Positions 40,593-45,448 of a DNA stretch of 45,448 bases are shown here, piece by piece. The stretch is from Bradymonadales bacterium (GTDB lineage: Bacteria; Myxococcota_A; Bradymonadia; JAFGEP01): assembly GCA_016931535.1 (NCBI GenBank), contig JAFGEP010000058.1, positions 1-45,448 of the forward strand, in the 5' to 3' direction. Numbering within the stretch: the stretch's first letter is position 1; each line of letters starts with the position of its first letter. The notes under the pieces were generated by a model. That model made no database searches. It saw only the letters and a program-made list of their open reading frames with translations, and was not told the origin of the DNA. Position numbers and translations under genes: made by a program.

Positions 40593-42474
40593 GCTCCATC
40601 AGCCGCTGCTCCAGGGCGTGGCGGCGCCACATGGCGGCGTAGCGCCCCCCCAGCCTGAGCAGCTCCTGGTGCGTTCCATCCTCCACCACCCGGCCTTCTT
40701 GGAGGACGATGATCCGGTCGAGGTTCTGTACCGCCGACACCCGGTGGGTGATGAGCAGCACCGTGCAGCGGGCCATCACCGGCTCCAGTCGGTTCAGGAT
40801 GGTGTGTTCGGTCTCGATGTCCATGGCCGAGAAGCAGTCGTCGAAGACCAGCACCGGCGCCGGTTTCAACAGGGCGCGCGCGATGGTCACCCGCTGCTTC
40901 TGCCCGCCCGACAGGTTCACCCCCCGTTCCCCCAGCAAGGTGTCATAGCCTGCGGGCATCTCTCGAATGGTGGCATCCAGGTCGGCCAGAAAGGCCGCCT
41001 GCGCGATCTCGGCCTGGCCGATCTGTCGGTTGAAGAAGGCGATGTTCTCCGAGATGGTCGCGGAGAACAAGAAAGGCTCTTGCGGCACCACCGTGATCAG
41101 CTCGCGCAGGGCCGCCTCGCCATACCGGTTGAGATCGGTTCCATTCAACCGGACCGATCCGTCCTGCACCGGAAAGGAGCGGGTCAACACCCGGTGCAGG
41201 GTGGACTTCCCCGACCCGATCCGGCCCAGCACCCCCACCTTCTGCCCGGCTGGTATGGCCAGATCGAGGTCGCGCAGGACCTCTCGCCCGGGGTCGTAGT
41301 AGAAGTTGAGCTTGGTGAACTCGAGATCCACCTTTCCGTCGTCCGGAAGGCGGGTGGCAGCGATGTTCGGGTCGATGGAGGGCCTGGAGGCGGTCGGGTG
41401 GTCGGGTGAGGCGGTGGGAGCGGTTGCCCCATGGATAGGCGGAGTGGTTACGGCGGTCCTGTCTAGGGATTCCCCTTCCGACCGGCGCTGCGCCCGGTCG
41501 GCCTGGACTCCGAAGGCGGTGAACCCCTCCTGTTGGCCAAGATGGGCCTTGGTGATCTCCTCGATCCGCTTGAGCGAGGCCATTCCGCGCTGGTAGAGGT
41601 TGATGGCGAAAGCGAGCGCCATCACCGGCCAGCTCAGCATCCCCAGGTAGGCGGTGAAGGCCACCAGGCCTCCGATCGTGAATCCGCCCTGCATGACCGC
41701 GCGACCCCCGGCGTACAGCGCGATGATGGTGCTGATGGCCACCGGCAGCGACAACAGGGGGTCGAACATGGCGGAGAGCCGGGCCAGCTTCAGGTTTTGA
41801 CCCACGTACTCCCGGTTCTTGGCGGCAAAGCGCTCGGTCAGCCGTTTTTCGCAATGAAACGCCTTGACCACCAGGATGCCAGTGAACAGCTCCTGGGTCA
41901 GGCTCGAGATCTCGGAGAACAGCTCCTGGACCCGGCGAAAAGCCCGGTGAATGCGGTTCTCGAAGAGATGCACCACCGGCACCAGCACGAGCAGGGGCAA
42001 GACCACCAACCCGGTCAGGCGGGCGTTGAGGCTCAACATGAACCAGATGGAAGCCGTTCCCATGAACACCAGGTCGAATATCGAGACCACGCCGAAGGAG
42101 AACATGGCCCGCACCGCGTTCAGGTCGTTGGTGGCCCGGGCCATCAGGTCGCCGATGCGGGCCTTGGCATGGAAGCTCTGGGGGTAGGCGCACAGCTTGC
42201 GGTACAGATCCGCGCGGATATCGGTGTACAGGCGATGGGCGGCCCTGGCCAGAAACATCCGCCAGGCGGCGCGGAAGCCGAACACCCCCACCCCCAAGAA
42301 AGCGATGGCCAGGCCGCCCCAGAACAGCTCCATCCATTCCGGCTGGCGCTCCAGCGCGTCGATCACCTCCTTGAGGACCAGCGGAATGACGAACTGGGCC
42401 AGGTCCACCAGTAGCAAAAAGACCAGCGTCAGGCCGTAGAGCTTGCTCTGCTGTTTGAAGTACTTGCCCAGCAT
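40585..42474 (-). CDS. ABC exporter subunit with degenerate catalytic site
   Basis: 629 residues: membrane domain (about 15-310), an unusually long hydrophilic linker (about 335-395, rich in Pro, Thr and Ser) and a nucleotide-binding domain. Walker A is LGRIGSGKS and the signature LSGGQKQR is canonical, but Walker B reads VFDDCFSAMD with Asp in place of the catalytic Glu. The consensus ATP site of the dimer therefore uses this subunit's signature with the partner's Walker motifs. Start is the first ATG after the membrane-domain opening; no strong ribosome-binding site seen. Confidence 0.9.
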   Translation of the reverse strand: MLGKYFKQQSKLYGLTLVFLLLVDLAQFVIPLVLKEVIDALERQPEWMELFWGGLAIAFLGVGVFGFRAAWRMFLARAAHRLYTDIRADLYRKLCAYPQSFHAKARIGDLMARATNDLNAVRAMFSFGVVSIFDLVFMGTASIWFMLSLNARLTGLVVLPLLVLVPVVHLFENRIHRAFRRVQELFSEISSLTQELFTGILVVKAFHCEKRLTERFAAKNREYVGQNLKLARLSAMFDPLLSLPVAISTIIALYAGGRAVMQGGFTIGGLVAFTAYLGMLSWPVMALAFAINLYQRGMASLKRIEEITKAHLGQQEGFTAFGVQADRAQRRSEGESLDRTAVTTPPIHGATAPTASPDHPTASRPSIDPNIAATRLPDDGKVDLEFTKLNFYYDPGREVLRDLDLAIPAGQKVGVLGRIGSGKSTLHRVLTRSFPVQDGSVRLNGTDLNRYGEAALRELITVVPQEPFLFSATISENIAFFNRQIGQAEIAQAAFLADLDATIREMPAGYDTLLGERGVNLSGGQKQRVTIARALLKPAPVLVFDDCFSAMDIETEHTILNRLEPVMARCTVLLITHRVSAVQNLDRIIVLQEGRVVEDGTHQELLRLGGRYAAMWRRHALEQRLMEHA

Positions 42475-42683
42475 GGTTCAGGTAAAAGGGAAGGCCGGTC
42501 GACCCAGGTTGTTGGGTGGTTCCTCGACCACTGGCCGGATTCGACGATCCATTGACGCCGAGGACACGATCGCTCTTGATCCCTCCAAGGGTAGATGCCT
42601 GGAGTCGGTCCGTTTCGGTTCGGCGGATTCTCCACGGCAAGGTATCCAGCCGCGACCAGCGTCCGCCAGGGGCGTGCGGCACA

Positions 42684-42712
42684 TTGTACTTCCATTGCTT
42701 GCCGACTACACT
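42684..42712 (+). promoter_or_regulatory. Candidate promoter of the nucleotidyltransferase module
   Basis: TTGTAC (42684-42689) and TACACT (42707-42712) are 17 nt apart and end 16 nt before the ATG at 42729, giving a very short leader that just includes AGAGGTG. The rest of the 42475-42728 gap shows nothing else. Confidence 0.5.
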
Positions 42713-42728
42713 ACCCATAGAGGTGTGC

Positions 42729-42983
42729 ATGGACGTCGAGGAGATCAGAGCATTTGCCCGGCGCGATCATGACCTGGTCGAGAATCTGAAGCGCCGATAT
42801 TGGACTCATCGTCATCGAGAGGTGGGTCCGGCCGGTTTCTTCGAGTTGGGTAGCTGGATATACTACCACGCTCGGCAACTCAATCCCGAGTACCCCACCG
42901 AGGAGCAAAGGCGTGAAGACCTTGCACATCATGTGCGGTTAGCGCGGTTGCTCGAACAGGTGGCTGCCAGGACAGGGGAATGA
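42729..42983 (+). CDS. Small helical partner protein of a nucleotidyltransferase (putative antitoxin)
   Basis: 84 residues from the ATG at 42729, preceded by AGAGGTG. All-helical, highly charged, with RDHDLVENLKRRYW near the start and EEQRREDLAHHVRLARLLEQ near the end; no DNA-binding fold or signal peptide is evident. It lies 69 nt before the nucleotidyltransferase gene on the same strand, and such small proteins recur beside DUF6036-like nucleotidyltransferases in my recollection of this group. Role as antitoxin or accessory subunit is inferred from the pairing. Confidence 0.7.
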   Translation: MDVEEIRAFARRDHDLVENLKRRYWTHRHREVGPAGFFELGSWIYYHARQLNPEYPTEEQRREDLAHHVRLARLLEQVAARTGE

Positions 42984-43052
42984 CCCCGTTTCTACCCACC
43001 ATTAGCGGGTGAGTCAGTTGCCCTGTTGGCCGCCGCTTGCTGGAAGAGTGGG

Positions 43053-43628
43053 ATGATCGAGTCACCATTTGCCTTGGTGCTGGCCGATCTGGCCCAGGTG
43101 CTGGAGCGCAGCGGTGTCAGCTGGTACCTTTTTGGCGGCCAGGCGGCGCTGATCTATGGTTCTGCCCGGCTCACTGGCGACGTGGACATCACGGTCTTTC
43201 CTGGTCGGCTGGCAGTCGACGAACTGGTACGGAACCTGGAATCGTGCGGATTCAAGCTGCGGGTGGTGGATGACCAGTTCCTTCAGCTGACCGGTGTTTT
43301 GCTGCTCATTCATCTGTTCACATCTATTCCGGTCGACATCGTACTGGGCCAGACCGGTCTGGAAGAGCAATTTCTTGGCCGTGCAGTCACTTGCCAGCTC
43401 GGCACGCTACAGGTTTGTGTGGCATGCCCCGAAGACATGGTCGCCATGAAGATCCTCTCGGGGCGCCCCAAGGATGTCGACGATGCAACCGCGATCATCG
43501 CGGCCCGCGGCGACCAGTTCAACCAGTCCTTGGTCGTCGAGACGCTCGGCCTTTTGGAGCGTGCGCTGGATCGATCGGACCTGGTTGCCGAGCTGGCGCG
43601 CATTCTCGAACTCGTGCAGCGGACGTGA
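43053..43628 (+). CDS. Nucleotidyltransferase (AbiEii/DUF6036-like), putative toxin
   Basis: 191 residues from the ATG at 43053 (GGAAGAG just upstream). The pol-beta-type nucleotidyltransferase signature is clear: FGGQAALIYGSARLTGDVDI, with metal-binding D43 and D45 and a third Asp at D95 (IPVDIVLG), then CPEDMVAMKILSGRPKD, the segment typical of AbiEii and DUF6036 proteins. Members add nucleotides to tRNA or other targets; AbiEii and MenT do so as toxins. Target unknown here. Forms a two-gene module with the 84-residue protein before it. Confidence 0.8.
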   Translation: MIESPFALVLADLAQVLERSGVSWYLFGGQAALIYGSARLTGDVDITVFPGRLAVDELVRNLESCGFKLRVVDDQFLQLTGVLLLIHLFTSIPVDIVLGQTGLEEQFLGRAVTCQLGTLQVCVACPEDMVAMKILSGRPKDVDDATAIIAARGDQFNQSLVVETLGLLERALDRSDLVAELARILELVQRT

Positions 43629-43774
43629 GCAGCTGGTTCAGCAACCCCGGATGGAATGAGGCCCGATGCCACCGGGGTACTTGCGATCGGCCCAGAGAGG
43701 CACTCCGGTTCTGTTGACCGGCTCGATGCGATGATCGAGGTCGGATCTGACTTTCCTTGGGAGACACCGTCGCC

Positions 43775-45409
43775 TTGACTCAACCCTGTCTGAAGGTCCT
43801 GTTGGTCACCATGCTGGCCGCCGGCTGCGGCTTCTCCACGCGGTCCGTCCGCGAGACGCCCCCCGCCGATCCCCCGCTCCTGTTCGGGCTCCCGGTAAGC
43901 GATGTCCCCCTGGACCAGGCCAGTCCGGCCGTGGCCGAAGGCTGGGCCTTGACCCTCCAGATCCTCCAGGATCGGTTGAGCTACCCTGCCGAACCGGTGA
44001 CCCTGTCGGAGTACCGTCAGTGGATGGATTCGGTTTTACGGCCGTGGCTGCTCGATCAGAGCATCCGGTTGGGAGATCTTCTGGTTGCGGTCGATCCGTT
44101 ACGGGCCGGATGGCCGAAGGATCGGTTGTTCGCAGCGGTGGTACATGGGGCGTCCCACCAGGCGGTCGCCGATCAGATCCGTTCTGCCCCTGTGCCAAGC
44201 GAGATCAGCGAAGATCCGGAACGCAACGTCCTATTTCGAGATAGCCTTGATGACAGCGTCACCCATCTGGCCCATGAAGCGTGGTCAGCCTACCAGCAGT
44301 GCATCGTTGAGGCGGCCAGCTCCCCCCCTATGCTCAGAGGGTGGGGAGAACAGTGCGCTCTTCGAGCCCGCGACTTGCCTTTACAGGCCTTTTCCCCGCC
44401 TGCGCCCTCCAGCGCTCGGCGTACCATGGTTGGCTTGCCTCCGGTTCTCCCCCCGGAGTGCCAAGGTCGACCGCTCCGCTCACAGGAACTGGACGCTCCG
44501 CCACCCGACGAACGGGTGGAGATGGTGGCAGCCGTCGTGTACTTCGGGGACCGGTTTGCAGGGCAGGACAGAGAGAGATTGCTCGAGGAAGTGGGCCGCC
44601 ACCTCGCCGGAATTCTCGATCTGCCCGTCCTTTCGCGCCAGGTGGTCCAGCGCGCCGAACGGCTGCATGCCGAGCGCAGGTTGACCGATCAGTCGCCGGT
44701 CTGCGGCCAGGCTCCTCCCCTGGCGAGCATTTTGGCCCACGACGATCCCAACCTGCTGCTGGCCGAGGTTTCCACCCGGTGCAGCAGGGTCGCCGATGTG
44801 ACCGCGTTGACCGGGGTGCCGGGAGGGGCCGAGGAGGAGGTGACGATTCTCGTGGCCGAGGAAAACGGCAGCGACGGCGGACAGCCGGACGAGAGGACTG
44901 CCGGAGGCCGCCAGCGCCATTGCACGCTGACGATCAGGTTCGATCGCGCCGGTACCCACGACCAAACGGGGGCCCCCCCGCTCCAGGAGGCTGCGGTGAG
45001 GGGCGATCCATCTGACCTGGCATCCTGGCTGGAGGCGATCGACCGGCTCCATGAACCCAGCGCGAGGGAGGGTGTCTATGGCATGCTGGTATCGGCTTCG
45101 ACGGTTTTCCTGCTGGTCGCCGATACCGATCCAGATCCCTGGCTACGCGTATCTCCTACCTTGCGTGAGCTGGAAGAGCAGATCCGGGCCTGCCAGCCGC
45201 TGCCGGGGGTGGCGAGCTACCGGCTGGCCTGGACCATCTCTCCCACCGGCGTGCCGGGTGAGGTGGAGGTCGAGCCGATCACCCCGCCCGCCGGTGACGT
45301 AGCCGAGATCTGCCGGTGCATGGCCGACATCCTCAGCCGATCGGCCTGGCCCTGCACCCCGAGCGGCCAGCCCGAGCGGGTGGAGGTGCAGCTGTGCGTG
45401 GGGCGCTGA
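43775..45409 (+). CDS. Lipoprotein with TonB/AgmX-like C-terminal domain
   Basis: 544 residues from a TTG at 43775; the frame is also open from a TTG at 43757. The signal TQPCLKVLLVTMLAAGC has a proper lipobox (LAAGC). The bulk is without recognisable domains, though several short Cys-containing segments (HCTLTIRF, STRCSRVAD) occur. The last 80 residues (SYRLAWTISPTGVPGEVEVE...ICRCMADILSRSAWPCTP) fit the TonB C-terminal/AgmX-PglI pattern, in which a beta strand, helix and final strand end in a WP or FP motif. A link to envelope or motility machinery is only inferred. The last 39 bases of the window after this gene hold nothing readable. Confidence 0.65.
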   Translation: MTQPCLKVLLVTMLAAGCGFSTRSVRETPPADPPLLFGLPVSDVPLDQASPAVAEGWALTLQILQDRLSYPAEPVTLSEYRQWMDSVLRPWLLDQSIRLGDLLVAVDPLRAGWPKDRLFAAVVHGASHQAVADQIRSAPVPSEISEDPERNVLFRDSLDDSVTHLAHEAWSAYQQCIVEAASSPPMLRGWGEQCALRARDLPLQAFSPPAPSSARRTMVGLPPVLPPECQGRPLRSQELDAPPPDERVEMVAAVVYFGDRFAGQDRERLLEEVGRHLAGILDLPVLSRQVVQRAERLHAERRLTDQSPVCGQAPPLASILAHDDPNLLLAEVSTRCSRVADVTALTGVPGGAEEEVTILVAEENGSDGGQPDERTAGGRQRHCTLTIRFDRAGTHDQTGAPPLQEAAVRGDPSDLASWLEAIDRLHEPSAREGVYGMLVSASTVFLLVADTDPDPWLRVSPTLRELEEQIRACQPLPGVASYRLAWTISPTGVPGEVEVEPITPPAGDVAEICRCMADILSRSAWPCTPSGQPERVEVQLCVGR

Positions 45410-45448
45410 TCGGGCGGTCGGATCTGGCGCAAGCTTCCCGAGACCCCC

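Noticed and set aside
1..45448. tRNA, rRNA and complete insertion sequences
   Set aside because: No T-loop/acceptor pairings, no rRNA-like stretch and no paired transposon ends were found by reading; a covariance search would be needed to be sure.

Overview
The window is GC-rich, densely coding DNA from a Gram-negative bacterium. The best fit is a Myxococcota or related former-Deltaproteobacteria lineage. The reasons are many secreted lipoproteins with Asp/Pro-rich linkers, a Cys-rich ECDDGN (DUF4215-type) repeat, FG-GAP, PEGA, thrombospondin type 3 and lamin-tail domains, a SprT/DUF2786 protein and palindromic intergenic repeats. No rRNA, tRNA, phage or complete insertion sequence was seen. 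Placement rests on gene content only.

Layout: 1-8.6 kb (minus) holds an Omp85-type barrel protein, two lipoproteins built from one unrecognised four-Cys domain (one copy and three copies), and a 1264-residue lipoprotein fusing an amidohydrolase to calcium-binding, OB-like and lamin-tail modules. 8.7-11.5 kb (minus) is an acyl-CoA ligase with an uncharacterised partner. 11.7-18.1 kb (plus) holds a metallo-beta-lactamase-fold hydrolase, a Tat-exported metallophosphoesterase, an HD phosphohydrolase, a SprT-like metalloprotease and a lipoprotein with a caspase-like His/Cys pair. 18.1-18.95 kb is gene-free and full of palindromic repeats.

18.96-24.8 kb (minus) is a probable four-gene surface operon: PEGA protein, FG-GAP lipoprotein, small lipoprotein and a coiled-coil/head-repeat protein. 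25.5-31.6 kb holds a secreted protein of unknown function, a RAYT-like Y1 transposase (minus), a 16-bp minisatellite, a PRMT-like methyltransferase coupled to a TPR protein, and a GH13 enzyme.

31.7-36.7 kb (minus) is a zinc/manganese ABC importer locus: small membrane protein, binding protein, ATPase, a frameshifted secreted protein, permease and an outer-membrane barrel. Together these could carry metal across both membranes. 36.9-42.5 kb holds a DEAD-box helicase, a vapC toxin relic and a heterodimeric ABC exporter. 42.7-43.6 kb is a two-gene nucleotidyltransferase module resembling a toxin-antitoxin pair. The window closes with a lipoprotein whose C-terminus resembles TonB/AgmX domains.

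The points most worth following up are the nucleotidyltransferase pair, the expanding four-Cys domain, the palindromic elements alongside a RAYT gene, the caspase-like lipoprotein, and the PRMT-like enzyme with altered acidic residues coupled to a TPR protein.
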